Assembly (NCBI GenBank): GCA_028281325.1
Contig: JANQKC010000026.1
Location: 151,561-215,560, forward strand
From: Alphaproteobacteria bacterium
Lineage (GTDB): Bacteria; Pseudomonadota; Alphaproteobacteria; UBA8366
Direction: 5' to 3'
Length of the DNA: 64,000 nt
Shown here: in pieces, positions 35,314 to 44,435 of the stretch
How positions within the stretch are numbered: the first letter of the stretch is position 1
Layout: each line of letters starts with the position of its first letter
Notes under the pieces: model-generated
Seen by the model: only the letters and a program-made list of their open reading frames with translations
Told to the model about the DNA's origin: nothing
The model's database searches: none
Position numbers and translations under genes: made by a program

Positions 35314-36636
35314 ATGAACGGTACTGACCCCCAAAACGATGCGGTGCGCCAATGGCGCGGCGCCAAACATCTTCTGATCGGCGGGTTCGCCTTGGTCATT
35401 CTGCTTGGCGGATTGGCCGGCTGGTCCGTGCTGGCGTCGATTTCCGGCGCGGTCATCGCGGCGGGCCAATTGCAGGTCGAGGCGAACCGGCAGGTCGTGC
35501 AGCATCCGGACGGCGGCGTGATCCAGGAAATCCTCGTCGAGGACGGCGACGTCGTGGAAGCAGGCCAGGTCCTGGTGCGATTCGACGGATCCCTGCTGAG
35601 CACCCAGTTCTCGATGCTCGACAATCAGCTTTACGGCACGCGCGCGCGCATCGCCCGCCTCATCGCGGAACGGGACGGACGCGCGGCGGTCGCTTTCGAC
35701 GAGGCCCTGCGCGCCGACGCCGCGGAGAAATCCGACCGCCAAGATCTGTTGGATGCGCAGATCAGCCTGTTTACCGCGCGCGCCGAGACCCTGAGCCGGC
35801 AACTCGCGCAACTGCGCACGCGGCAAGACCAATTCAAACGCGAGATCAGCGGCCTTGAGGCGCAAAAGAAATCGACCGAGCAACAACTCGCGCTCATCGG
35901 GCGCGAGCTGGCCGGCCAGCGTCAACTCTTCGACAAAGGCCACGCCCGGGCGGTGCGCGTCTATCAGCTGGAACGCCAAAAGGCGGAGCTTGCGGGACAA
36001 CTGGGCGAGCGCGAGTCCGACATCGCGCAATCGCAAGGGCGGATCGCCGAAATCGAGATCGAAATGCTGCGCCTCGCCGCCACCCGGCGCGAAGACGCGA
36101 TCACCCAACTGCGCACGCTCCGGGCGGAGGAGTCGGATCTGGTCGAACGCCACCGCGCGACATCGACGATGCTGTCGCGGCTGGAGGTCCGTGCGCCGCG
36201 CGCCGGCACGGTCCTCGACCGGTCGGTTCACGCCCTGCGGTCGGTGGTCCGGCCTGCGGACCCGATTCTGTATATCGTCCCGTCGGATTCCACGCTGGTC
36301 GTTCAAGCGCGGGTCAGTCCGGCAAATGTCGACGACCTGTACCCCCGGCAAACCGCGAAACTACGCTTCTCCTCCTTCAACGCGCGGACCACGCCCGAAC
36401 TGGAAGGCGTGGTCCAAACGATCTCCGCCGATGCGCTGGTCGACGATGCGTCGGGAGACTCCTATTTTCTCGTGACCTTGAAGGTCGACGCGCCGCAGTT
36501 GGAGAAGTTGGAAGAAAGGATTCTCGTACCGGGCATGCCGGTCGATGTGTTTCTCAGGACAGGCGAGCGCTCACCGCTGTCCTATCTGGCCAAGCCGTTC
36601 ACCGACTACTTCACCAAGGCGATGCGCGAAAGCTGA
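35314..36636 (+). CDS. Type I secretion membrane-fusion protein (HlyD/PrtE-like)
   Basis: A 440-residue adaptor. One transmembrane helix at about residues 20-45 (LIGGFALVILLGGLAGWSVLASISG), a biotinyl-lipoyl-like half (QHPDGGVIQEILVEDGDVVEAGQVLVRFD), a long coiled coil (about 105-280), the second lipoyl half (EVRAPRAGTVLDRSVHALRSVV) and a C-terminal beta-barrel. This is the complete HlyD architecture. It bridges the inner-membrane ABC protein to a TolC-type channel. Cotranscribed with the ABC gene. Confidence 0.93.
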   Translation: MNGTDPQNDAVRQWRGAKHLLIGGFALVILLGGLAGWSVLASISGAVIAAGQLQVEANRQVVQHPDGGVIQEILVEDGDVVEAGQVLVRFDGSLLSTQFSMLDNQLYGTRARIARLIAERDGRAAVAFDEALRADAAEKSDRQDLLDAQISLFTARAETLSRQLAQLRTRQDQFKREISGLEAQKKSTEQQLALIGRELAGQRQLFDKGHARAVRVYQLERQKAELAGQLGERESDIAQSQGRIAEIEIEMLRLAATRREDAITQLRTLRAEESDLVERHRATSTMLSRLEVRAPRAGTVLDRSVHALRSVVRPADPILYIVPSDSTLVVQARVSPANVDDLYPRQTAKLRFSSFNARTTPELEGVVQTISADALVDDASGDSYFLVTLKVDAPQLEKLEERILVPGMPVDVFLRTGERSPLSYLAKPFTDYFTKAMRES

Positions 36637-36659
36637 CCACGGCAACCGACAGCGTAAGA

Positions 36660-37667
36660 TCAATCGTTCGGGCGCGGCCGCCGCGATTGCGGGCCTTCCC
36701 AAGCCTCCGGGTTCAGCACGAATGGCGGCCGGTCGCCGCGCACGGCGGTCAGCAGCTGTTCGACGGCATTGGTCGTCATGCGCTTCGTCGTTTCCGTGCT
36801 CAGACCGGCGGTATGCGGCGTCAGCACGATTTTGGGATTTTCGAGGATCCGGTGATTGGCGGGCAAGGGTTCGGGGTCGTACACGTCGAGCCCGGCCCCG
36901 GCCACATGGCCCGAGTCCACCGCATCGGCCAACGCGTCCAGATCGAGCGTCTTGCCCCGCGACGTGTTGACCACGAAGGATCCCTTCGGTAAAGCGGCCA
37001 GGGCATCCGCATCGACGATTGCGCGGCTGGTCTCCGTCAATTCCGGGCAGACGCACAACACCTCGCACTCGCCCAGCATCTCCTGCAGATTGCTCCGCCG
37101 CTCCACCTCCGCGACGGCGGCGAGACGCGGATCGACATAGGGATCGTAGCCGAGCACGCGGCAGCGGAAGGCGAGGCGCAGCTTGCGCGCCAACTCGCTG
37201 CCGATCCATCCCAGCCCGATGATGCCGACGGTCTTGCCTTCGAGTTCGTAGAGTCCCAGGCCGCTGCGCTGATCCCAACCGCTGCCGTCGCGCGTCGCTG
37301 CGTCGCTCCACATCAAGCGCTTCATCGTCGCCAGCACCAACATCAAGGTATGCTCGGAGACGGGAATGCGGCCGAATCCTTGGTTGTTGACCACCAGGAT
37401 GCCGCGTTCGGTCGCCGCCGGAATGTCGATCTTGTCGTAGCCGAATCCCGACGTGGACACGACGACCAGATCGTCGGCGGCGTCCAAGATGTCCGGCGTC
37501 ACGGTCTCCGGGTAGCGGACCCAGAGTCCTCTAGCGTCCGGCAACGCCGCCGTCAGAGCACGCGCGTCGCTCGAATCGACGAGCGTCACTTTCGCGCCGG
37601 CGGCCTCAAGCTGTTGCTGCCCGCTCGGATCGTACATCGGTCGCCACAAGACGATCTTCGGTTCCAT
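36660..37667 (-). CDS. Phosphoglycerate-dehydrogenase-like 2-hydroxyacid dehydrogenase
   Basis: A 335-residue dehydrogenase with cofactor motif VGIIGLGWIGSELARKL, catalytic Arg in VNTSRGKTLDLDAL, Glu in DVYDPEPLP and His in LTPHTAGLSTET. It lacks the ACT or ASB domains of biosynthetic SerA, so it is a short, catabolic-type member. It is convergent with the secretion genes and has no obvious operon partner. Confidence 0.85.
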   Translation of the reverse strand: MEPKIVLWRPMYDPSGQQQLEAAGAKVTLVDSSDARALTAALPDARGLWVRYPETVTPDILDAADDLVVVSTSGFGYDKIDIPAATERGILVVNNQGFGRIPVSEHTLMLVLATMKRLMWSDAATRDGSGWDQRSGLGLYELEGKTVGIIGLGWIGSELARKLRLAFRCRVLGYDPYVDPRLAAVAEVERRSNLQEMLGECEVLCVCPELTETSRAIVDADALAALPKGSFVVNTSRGKTLDLDALADAVDSGHVAGAGLDVYDPEPLPANHRILENPKIVLTPHTAGLSTETTKRMTTNAVEQLLTAVRGDRPPFVLNPEAWEGPQSRRPRPND

Positions 37668-37915
37668 TTCCCGCCGCTCTCTTTCCAGCCGACTGTGTTT
37701 CCGTCAGGCTTCATCGTAGCTCAACCGTCCCGATGCAGGAATCACCGCCGTCGTTGCGCCTATACAGAAACTGATGACAGAAAATCAAACATTGATGTTT
37801 CGCTTTTGAGACATTTAGTTTACCCACCTAACGGTAAAACCGAACGAACCTTTCGGCGAAACGAATGCGTGTGGGCAGCAATGCCCGCGCCGGAAGGCCG
37901 CGAGACCACAGCGCC

Positions 37916-38590
37916 ATGGCCAACATCGATCCCGATTTTCAGTTAGAGAAACCGACGCATCTGTTTCCGTTGGTCCGGCACCTGTCCTATCCATCAAGCT
38001 TGGCGCTGAACCGTCTGCCGATCACGCCGAACCAGATCACCATCCTATCGATGGCCTTCGGCCTCGGCGCGGCGTGGATGCTGCATTACGACGACTATAT
38101 CAGCACGCTGATCGCCGCGGTCCTGTTGGTCGAGTGTTACGTGCTGGACAACAACGACGGCGAAATCGCCCGCCTGAAGGGACTCGCATCCGAGTTCGGC
38201 AAGCGGTTCGACACTTTCGTCGATTGGATCGTCCACGCAGCGATCTTTTTATGCCTGGGCTGGGGCGTCGCAGAGAAATCGGGTAACGATATCTGGTTGT
38301 GGTTCGGCATCGCGGCAGCCGCCGGCGGCACGATCAACTACATCATCGACACGATCCGGGACACCCGCGAGAAGGCCGCCGGGATCGAGAAGATCGAGGA
38401 CGGCCCCGACGACTCTGTGGGCGACCGGGCGGTGTTCTCGTCGCGCGTGGTCCGCACCGATTTTTGCTTCATCGTCTTGACGCTGGCGCTGATCGATGCT
38501 GTCTGGCTGCTCCTTCCGGCATCCGCCATAGGAGCGCAAGTGTACTGGGGTCTTCAATTCGTCAAGAATTTCCGCCGCCATCATGTTTGA
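37916..38590 (+). CDS. CDP-alcohol phosphatidyltransferase family protein
   Basis: A 224-residue membrane enzyme. The full catalytic signature D-x2-D-G-x2-A-R-x8-G-x3-D-x3-D is present as Asp78, Asp81-Gly82, Ala85-Arg86, Gly95, Asp99 and Asp103, and about six hydrophobic segments surround it. Family enzymes transfer a phospho-alcohol from a CDP donor to make phospholipids. The chosen ATG at 37916 gives the natural N-terminus; an upstream ATG at 37865 adds a basic, unlikely extension. The downstream flippase-like gene overlaps by 8 bases, so the pair is coupled. The acceptor lipid is unknown. Confidence 0.85.
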   Translation: MANIDPDFQLEKPTHLFPLVRHLSYPSSLALNRLPITPNQITILSMAFGLGAAWMLHYDDYISTLIAAVLLVECYVLDNNDGEIARLKGLASEFGKRFDTFVDWIVHAAIFLCLGWGVAEKSGNDIWLWFGIAAAAGGTINYIIDTIRDTREKAAGIEKIEDGPDDSVGDRAVFSSRVVRTDFCFIVLTLALIDAVWLLLPASAIGAQVYWGLQFVKNFRRHHV

Positions 38591-39584
38591 CGGCGCGCGC
38601 GCCTTTCGTCCTCTTCAACTTCTCTTTTTACTCTGCGGGCTCGGGTTTCTGGGGATCATCCTGTGGAACACCGACCTGCAATCGGTCGCGCAATATGTCG
38701 GCGCCATCGGCTGGGGCATCCTTCTGGTGCTGGCGGTTTACATGCTCGCCTTCCTGGCCGACACCGCGTCTTGGCAGACCGTGATCCGGAACGAATGGCT
38801 CAAAGGCCTCGGTTTCTACGCCTTGTGGAAGATCCGCATGGTTGGGGCGGCGCTGAACCGCGTGACGCCGGTCTTCGGGCTAGCGGGCGAGCCGGTGAAG
38901 GCGATCCTGCTGCGCAAGTTCCACGGCATGGATTACCAGGAAGGCGCGGCGTCGCTGGTGGTCGCCAAGACGGCCAATCTGATCGCGCTGGTGATTTTCC
39001 TGGCGATCGGTCTCGCCACGGCCCTCGCCTTCGATCTTCTCCCCAAGGGCTATGACTGGGGCGTGGTCGCGGCCCTCGCCACGCTGACGCTCGGCATTTT
39101 TGCCCTGTTCCTGGTGCAGCGCCTCAAACTCGGTTCGGCGACCGCCTCCTGGCTGTCGCAACGGCGCGTCGGCCGTCCCATCGCCAAGATCATCGTGCAA
39201 ATCCACGCCTTGGACCAACGCATCGTCGAGAGCTACACCCGCGACCGGCGGCGCTTCGCCCGCTCGGTCCTGCTGACGCTGATCAACTGGTTGCTGGGCG
39301 CGGCCGAATTGTGGGTCACATTGTGGCTCATCGGCGAGCCGATCACCTTGGTCGAAGCGCTGTGCGCCGACGCGGCGGTCGAACTGATCCGCGCCGCGAC
39401 ATTCTTCATCCCGGCCACGATCGGCACCCAGGAAGCGGCCCTCGTGCTGGTGCTCGGCCATATCACCGGGCAACCGTCCCTCGGCCTCGCGGTCGCCGTC
39501 ATCCGGCGGTTCCGGGAACTGGTCTGGGTGGTCTGGGGTTTCGCCATCGGCTGGTTCGGTTTCCGACCGCAGAACGCATCCTGA
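38583..39584 (+). CDS. Flippase-like LPG-synthase-transmembrane (UPF0104) protein
   Basis: A 333-residue protein with about eight hydrophobic helices, belonging to the lysylphosphatidylglycerol-synthase transmembrane domain family without an aminoacyl-transferase domain. Family landmarks: ALNRVTPVFGLAGEPVKAILLRK and FFIPATIGTQEAALVLVLGH. Such stand-alone domains are thought to flip lipids or participate in polyprenyl or hopanoid lipid metabolism. The tight overlap with the CDP-alcohol transferase suggests it handles that enzyme's product. Confidence 0.8.
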   Translation: MFDGARAFRPLQLLFLLCGLGFLGIILWNTDLQSVAQYVGAIGWGILLVLAVYMLAFLADTASWQTVIRNEWLKGLGFYALWKIRMVGAALNRVTPVFGLAGEPVKAILLRKFHGMDYQEGAASLVVAKTANLIALVIFLAIGLATALAFDLLPKGYDWGVVAALATLTLGIFALFLVQRLKLGSATASWLSQRRVGRPIAKIIVQIHALDQRIVESYTRDRRRFARSVLLTLINWLLGAAELWVTLWLIGEPITLVEALCADAAVELIRAATFFIPATIGTQEAALVLVLGHITGQPSLGLAVAVIRRFRELVWVVWGFAIGWFGFRPQNAS

Positions 39585-39631
39585 CGGCGCCCCCAGTCAT
39601 GCTACGATCTCCCGATGCAAGGGAGGCAGCG

Positions 39632-40411
39632 ATGATCCTGAAAGACAAAGTGGTTCTCGTCACCGGCGCCGGCGCCGGGATCGGCGAAGCGACCGCCATC
39701 GCCATGGCGGAGGCCGGGGCGCAGGTGGTGTCGGCGGATATCGACGGCGCCGCGGCGCAGAAAACCGCCGACGCAGCGGCCGAATACCAGACGAAGACGA
39801 TGGCGCTCGAGGCCGATGTGGGCGATGTCGAGGCGATCGACCGGATGGTCAGCGGCACCGTCGAGGAATTCGGCCGGCTCGACATCATCGTGAACAACGC
39901 AGGCGTCACGCGGCGCGCCTATATCATGGACCTGACCGAGGAGGACTGGGACCGCATCCACCGGGTCAACGCGAAGGGCGTGTTTTTCTGCCTGCAGCGC
40001 GCGGCCCGCACGATGATCGCGCAGGGCGAAGGCCGCATCATCAACATCGCCTCGATCGCCGGGCGCGGCTACGCGGGCACGTCCAACGCCGCCTATGCCG
40101 CGAGCAAGGGGGCGGTGATCGCGCTGACCAAGACCGCGGCACAGCAGCTCGGCCAGCACAATATCAACGTGAATGCTATCTGCCCCGGCATCACACGGAC
40201 GCCGTTGAGCGACCGCAACCTCGCCGTCCGCGCCGAAGAACAGGGCGTGAGCCTGGAGGTGGCGTTGGAGAACCACCTCAAACCGATCCCGATCGGCCGC
40301 GCCAATCAGGCGGAAGACATCGCCGCGATGGCGGTCTTCCTCGCCTCCGCCGGCGCGCGCAACATCACCGGCCAAGCCTACAACGTCGACGGCGGCCTGG
40401 TGCTGAACTAG
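39632..40411 (+). CDS. Short-chain dehydrogenase/reductase
   Basis: A 259-residue classical SDR. Cofactor motif TGAGAGIG (residues 11-18) with Asp (SADIDG) suggesting NAD preference, NNAG motif, catalytic Ser in INIASIAGRG and Y-x3-K in AAYAASKGA. ATG at 39632 follows GGGAGGCAGCG. The substrate is not deducible. Its TAG stop lies at the left tip of repeat copy 2, as dctM does for copy 1. Confidence 0.88.
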   Translation: MILKDKVVLVTGAGAGIGEATAIAMAEAGAQVVSADIDGAAAQKTADAAAEYQTKTMALEADVGDVEAIDRMVSGTVEEFGRLDIIVNNAGVTRRAYIMDLTEEDWDRIHRVNAKGVFFCLQRAARTMIAQGEGRIINIASIAGRGYAGTSNAAYAASKGAVIALTKTAAQQLGQHNINVNAICPGITRTPLSDRNLAVRAEEQGVSLEVALENHLKPIPIGRANQAEDIAAMAVFLASAGARNITGQAYNVDGGLVLN

Positions 40412-40566
40412 CAGGTTGCTGAAGAAGTCATTCGAATCCTTCGAGACGGGCCTATCGGCCCCCTCGGGACAAGGAAAACAAGCAAAAACCTCATGGTGAG
40501 GAGGCGCGATAGCGCCGTCTCGAACCATGGTGACCGAACACCATGACTTTTTCAGCAGCCTGCTAG
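40408..40566. repeat. Extragenic MITE/REP-like repeat, copy 2
   Basis: A 159-bp element framed by CTAGCAGG and CCTGCTAG. The terminal inverted repeats (AGCAGGTTGCTGAAGAAGTC and its partner ending TTTTTCAGCAGCCTGCT) have two mismatches over 22 bases. The core matches copy 1 at 8894-9051 closely, including CCTTCGAGACGGGCCTA and AGGACAAGGAAAACAAG. It has no coding capacity. CTAG at both tips may be the target duplication or part of the ends. Confidence 0.82.
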
Positions 40567-40581
40567 GCCGCGCCGGCCCGC

Positions 40582-41004
40582 CTACGGATCGATCCGGGCG
40601 GTGGCGCTGCCGGTGATCACCGTCTTGCCGTCCTGGTTCTTGGTCTCCAAGGTCAGGTCGACGAACTGCTCCGCGCCTTCGCTGCGGATCTCGGCCACCG
40701 TGGCGGTCGCGGTCAGCGTGTCCCCCGGCCAGACCTGATTGGTGAACCGCACACCGTATTTCGTCAGGCGGCCATCCCCGACATAGTTGGTCAACATCTT
40801 GCCGGTCAGTCCCATGGACAGCATGCCGTGGGCGAACACGCCCGGGTATCCGGCGACCTCGCGGGTGTAGACATCGTCGGAATGCAGCGGATTGTAATCG
40901 CCCGACGTGCCCGCATACATCACGAGCTGGGTGCGGGTCAGGTCGTCGATGACGACTTCTTCGTAGCTGTCGCCGACCTTCAAACTCTGTGCGCTAAGCG
41001 GCAT
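40582..41004 (-). CDS. MaoC-family hydratase (hot-dog fold), C-terminal-type subunit
   Basis: A 140-residue hot-dog protein with the hydratase motif GTSGDYNPLHSDDVYTR (catalytic Asp and His) and FAHGMLSMGL. ATG at 41004 follows AGGGGGAAAAGG. It lies 13 bases after the companion gene at 41018-41503. Together they resemble split two-subunit enoyl-CoA or enoyl-thioester hydratases (HadAB-like). Confidence 0.87.
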   Translation of the reverse strand: MPLSAQSLKVGDSYEEVVIDDLTRTQLVMYAGTSGDYNPLHSDDVYTREVAGYPGVFAHGMLSMGLTGKMLTNYVGDGRLTKYGVRFTNQVWPGDTLTATATVAEIRSEGAEQFVDLTLETKNQDGKTVITGSATARIDP

Positions 41005-41017
41005 TTTCCTTTTCCCC

Positions 41018-41503
41018 CTAGCTCTGTTCGACCGGACGCTCGGTCCGGACGCTGACCGCACGCGAGGTGACGACGAGCTCGCCGTTCTGGTCGCGGTATT
41101 CCTGAATCCGTTCCTGGAAGGTCAGGGTTCCGGCGCGCTTGCTTTCCTTCTGCCAGGTCTCCCCTTCCCGCAAGGTCACCGTGAGCTGGTCGCCGGGCTT
41201 GAGATGACGGTGGTACTCGAAATGCTGCTCCGCGTGCAGTCCGCCGCTGCTGGGCGCGGGACCGTCGAGGCCGGTCGGGTTCCTGCCGGAGCCGAACCAT
41301 TTCTCGCCGGGCTTCGGCCGCAGGTGGTAGTCGGGATCGAACTGCGAGACCGCGCGCGGAAAGGTCGGCGGCGCGATGATATGGCCGACCTCGGATTTCG
41401 CCGCGTAGTCCGCATCGTGATAGATCGGATTGTCGTCCGCGATGGACCGCGCGAACATCATGATATGCGTTGCCTCGACCGGCATCTTTACGTCATCGGA
41501 CAT
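41018..41503 (-). CDS. MaoC-like hydratase, N-terminal-type subunit
   Basis: A 161-residue hot-dog protein of the N-terminal-MaoC (FAS1 dehydratase-like) kind. Motifs: MFARSIADDNPIYHDADYA and HIIAPPTFPRAVSQFD. The HAEQHFEYHRHLKPGDQLTV segment is typical. It likely lacks full activity alone and pairs with the downstream protein. This pairing fits hydration of a branched or cyclic enoyl-CoA. Confidence 0.83.
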   Translation of the reverse strand: MSDDVKMPVEATHIMMFARSIADDNPIYHDADYAAKSEVGHIIAPPTFPRAVSQFDPDYHLRPKPGEKWFGSGRNPTGLDGPAPSSGGLHAEQHFEYHRHLKPGDQLTVTLREGETWQKESKRAGTLTFQERIQEYRDQNGELVVTSRAVSVRTERPVEQS

Positions 41504-41734
41504 GGCCGTGCTCGTCTCCTCTGTGACCGTCGTTATCGAAAGCCTTTGTTTAGGACCGGTAAGGACATATCACGAATCGTCCGCGGCTTCGAACCGTCCC
41601 GTCGTCGTCGAACCGGGCCCCGGCAAGACGCGCAATCTGCTTTTCGCTATGATGCGGTCTGGGAGCCCGGTTAGGGCCGCGGAAGCCCGCGGTTTTGGGA
41701 CGGCGGGCCATAAACAATAAGGAGATACGAGTCG

Positions 41735-42655
41735 ATGGGCATGCTTGAAGGCCGCGTGGCGATTTGCACAGGGTCCGGCCGGGGGGTCGGCGCCGAAGTG
41801 GCGAAACTCATGGCGGCGCATGGCGCGAAGGTCGTGGTCAACGATCCCGGCGTCGGCGGTGGCGGCGAAGGCGGGGACCAGGCCCCGGCGCAGGAAATCG
41901 TCGATGCGATCAAATCCGCCGGCGGCGAGGCGGTCGCCAACTTCGGCTCGGTGACCAGCTACGAGGATTGCCTCGGCATGGTGCAACAGGCGCGCGACGA
42001 ATTCGGCGGGCTGCATATCGTGTTCAACCCGGCGGGCATCCTGCGCGACCGGATGTTCCACAAGATGTCGCCGGATGACTTCCAGGCCGTGATCGACGTG
42101 CACCTGACCGGGCATTTCAACGTCAACCGCGCGGCGATCAACCTGTTCCGCGATCAGGAATATGGCCGCATCATCATGTGCGGCTCGACATCCGGGCTGT
42201 TGGGCAATATCGGTCAGGCGAACTACGGCAGCGCCAAGCTGGGCATCGCCGCGATGTCGCGTATCGTCGCGATGGAGAATAAGTCGAAGAACATCACCAG
42301 CAACGTGATTTGCCCCTCCGCCGACACGCGCATGACCCGCGCCGTGCCGACGCCGAAGGATCCCGACGCAGCCGCCATCCGCGAGGAACGCCTGCGCCGC
42401 AGCCGGGCCGACGCGATCGCCCCGCTTTGCGTTTTCCTGGCGTCGGAGGATGCCGGCGACGTGACCGGACAGATCTTCCATCAGCGTGCCGCCGAGCTGT
42501 CGCTCTACAGCCAACCGCGGCCGTTGCGCATGGTGCATCACCAGGGCGGGTGGACGCCGGAATTGATCCGCGATGTCGCCATGCCGTCGCTGTCGATCCA
42601 GTTCCTGGATATCGCCAATTCCCGGACGGTCCATCCGGGCCTGCCGCTCGACTAG
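41735..42655 (+). CDS. SDR-family hydroxyacyl-CoA dehydrogenase-like protein
   Basis: A 306-residue SDR resembling the dehydrogenase part of multifunctional enzyme type 2. Cofactor motif TGSGRGVG, VVVNDPGVGGGGEGGDQAP as in that group, catalytic Y-x3-K in ANYGSAKLG. The usual NNAG is NPAG. A C-terminal extension of about 50 residues follows the SDR core. ATG follows AAGGAGAT. It is divergent from the two hydratase genes, forming a hydratase plus dehydrogenase set for beta-oxidation. Confidence 0.83.
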   Translation: MGMLEGRVAICTGSGRGVGAEVAKLMAAHGAKVVVNDPGVGGGGEGGDQAPAQEIVDAIKSAGGEAVANFGSVTSYEDCLGMVQQARDEFGGLHIVFNPAGILRDRMFHKMSPDDFQAVIDVHLTGHFNVNRAAINLFRDQEYGRIIMCGSTSGLLGNIGQANYGSAKLGIAAMSRIVAMENKSKNITSNVICPSADTRMTRAVPTPKDPDAAAIREERLRRSRADAIAPLCVFLASEDAGDVTGQIFHQRAAELSLYSQPRPLRMVHHQGGWTPELIRDVAMPSLSIQFLDIANSRTVHPGLPLD

Positions 42656-42663
42656 AACGCGAA

Positions 42664-42700
42664 GACGCCGCGGGCTCGAATACCCGCGGCGTCGTTTCTC
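42664..42700. terminator. Bidirectional terminator between convergent genes
   Basis: GACGCCGCGGG (42664-42674) and CCCGCGGCGTC (42683-42693) form a perfect 11-bp stem with an 8-base loop, followed by GTTTCTC on the plus strand. It sits between the SDR and the carboxyltransferase genes. Confidence 0.8.
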
Positions 42701-42718
42701 CACAAGTTGGCGGTGCGC

Positions 42719-44254
42719 CTAGTAGCTGGTGGGCCAGTTCTTCATCGCATGCTCGCCGATGCCGCCGCCCTTCCGCGAGCGATAGATATCCAGCATGCGC
42801 ATGATGTAGTTCCGCGTCTCCTGCGGCTTGACGATATTCTGCAGCGAGTAGATCGTCGCCATGTCCCACGGGCCGATATTCTTATGGATGCTTTCGAAGG
42901 CATCCTCGAAGCCGTCGTCGTCCGGCGACAGCCCATGCACGATGGTCGTCGCGAAGCCCGGGTCCATGAAGCTGACCTCGGCGCTCGGCCAGGCGATCAT
43001 CTCCTCGTTGTGCCGCCCGCCGCCCATGGCGACATAGGCGCGGCCATAGGCCTTGCGGACGATCACGGTGATGCTCGGCACGCTGACCAGGCAGGTCGAG
43101 TTCATGAAGTTCATGATCCAGCCCGGCGCGCCCTTCTTCTCGGCATTGGTGCCGACGACGAAGCCGGGCGTGTCCATGAATCGGACGAGGGGGATGTTGA
43201 AGCTGTCGCACATCACCTGGAAATCGATGATCTTGCGGCAGGCTTCCGCCGACAGCGCGCCGCCGCCGATCAGCGGGTTGTTCGCGATGATCCCGATGGA
43301 CTTGCCGCCGAGCCGGGCCAAGGCGACCACCGCCGCCCGGCCGAACCGCGGCTTCAACTCGAAGACGCTGCCCTTATCCGCGAAGACCTCGATGATCTTC
43401 CGCATGTCGTAGACCTGCGTGCGCTTCTCCGGCAGCACATCGAGGATCTTCTCCTGATCCGACTCCGCCGCCGGGTCGTACTCGACCTCCGGCGGCAGTT
43501 CACCGTTATGGCTCGGCATGTAGCTCAGGAAGGTGCGGATTTCCTGCAAGGCTTCCTCGTCGCTGTCGACGAAACGGTCGATCAGGCCGGTTGTCTGCGC
43601 ATGCAGCCGCCAGCCGCCCAGCTCCTCCACGTCGACCTTCTCCCCGATCGCCATGGACACAAGGCCGGGGCTGGAGACCGACATCACCGAGCCTTTGCGC
43701 ATCACCGCGAAATCGGAAATGCAGCAAAGCCACGCCGACGACCCGAAGGAGGTGCCGAGCGCGGCCGCCACCCAGGGATTCTCACGCGTCCGGCGAAACT
43801 GCGTCGTGTCGTTGCCGAGCAACAAGCCCATGCCCCGGGAGCCCATCGCATCGGGCAGGCGCGCGCCGGTCGATTCGCCCACATGCACGAAGGGCATGCC
43901 CTTCTCCGTCGTGACCCGCCGGACATGGCCCATCTTCTTCGAGTTGGTGGCGCTGGTCGACGCGCCCTTGACGGTGAAGTCGTTGACCACGACGCCGACA
44001 TCCCGGCCGTCGATCTGCGCGAAGCCGACGATCTTGCCGTCGCGCGGGGTCTTGGCCTCGTCTTCGGCGAACATGCCGGACGCGCCCAGCAGACCGGTCT
44101 CGATGAAGGTGCCGGGATCGATCAGCGCATCGAGGCGTTCCTGGGCGTTCAGGTCGCCGCGCTCCTTCTTCCTGGCCAGCTTCTCCTTGCCGCCCATCGC
44201 GGCGGCGGCTTCGCGGCGGCGGTCCAACTCGCTCAAAATCTCATCATGGGCCAC
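42719..44254 (-). CDS. Acyl-CoA carboxylase carboxyltransferase (beta) subunit
   Basis: A 511-residue carboxyltransferase of the propionyl/methylcrotonyl-CoA carboxylase type. Two crotonase-like halves: N-terminal GTFIETGLLGASG, RLPDAMGSRGMG; C-terminal FMDTPGFVVGTNAEKKGAP and VIVRKAYGRAYVAMGG. The oxyanion glycines are present. The start is GTG at 44254, 8 bases after GGGGAG. No biotin carboxylase or biotin carrier gene is near, so it must share one from elsewhere. It is divergent from the IclR gene, which probably controls it. Confidence 0.87.
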   Translation of the reverse strand: MAHDEILSELDRRREAAAAMGGKEKLARKKERGDLNAQERLDALIDPGTFIETGLLGASGMFAEDEAKTPRDGKIVGFAQIDGRDVGVVVNDFTVKGASTSATNSKKMGHVRRVTTEKGMPFVHVGESTGARLPDAMGSRGMGLLLGNDTTQFRRTRENPWVAAALGTSFGSSAWLCCISDFAVMRKGSVMSVSSPGLVSMAIGEKVDVEELGGWRLHAQTTGLIDRFVDSDEEALQEIRTFLSYMPSHNGELPPEVEYDPAAESDQEKILDVLPEKRTQVYDMRKIIEVFADKGSVFELKPRFGRAAVVALARLGGKSIGIIANNPLIGGGALSAEACRKIIDFQVMCDSFNIPLVRFMDTPGFVVGTNAEKKGAPGWIMNFMNSTCLVSVPSITVIVRKAYGRAYVAMGGGRHNEEMIAWPSAEVSFMDPGFATTIVHGLSPDDDGFEDAFESIHKNIGPWDMATIYSLQNIVKPQETRNYIMRMLDIYRSRKGGGIGEHAMKNWPTSY

Positions 44255-44319
44255 GGCATGTACTCCCCGGGTGCGGTCGCGTCCCTGCGGACGTGAAGTC
44301 TATGGAATCCGGCAATAAA

Positions 44320-44334
44320 TTGCCATATTGGCAA
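44320..44334. promoter_or_regulatory. Inverted repeat TTGCCA-N3-TGGCAA, candidate IclR operator
   Basis: A perfect 6-base inverted repeat with a 3-base spacer, in an AT-rich gap between the divergent carboxyltransferase and IclR genes. The size and location fit an IclR-family operator that could control both. This is inferred from position and symmetry only. Confidence 0.5.
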
Positions 44335-44435
44335 CTTACTTTGAATTATGGCATTCTCTAAGGGGTTTGACAAACGCTGTCAACCAACCGCCGGTCCGCC
44401 GAAATCGGATCACGGCAGGATAGAGGATCGCAGAC

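Noticed and set aside
42707..44296. Plus-strand open frame of 529 codons
   Set aside because: It mirrors the carboxyltransferase gene, which has all expected motifs.
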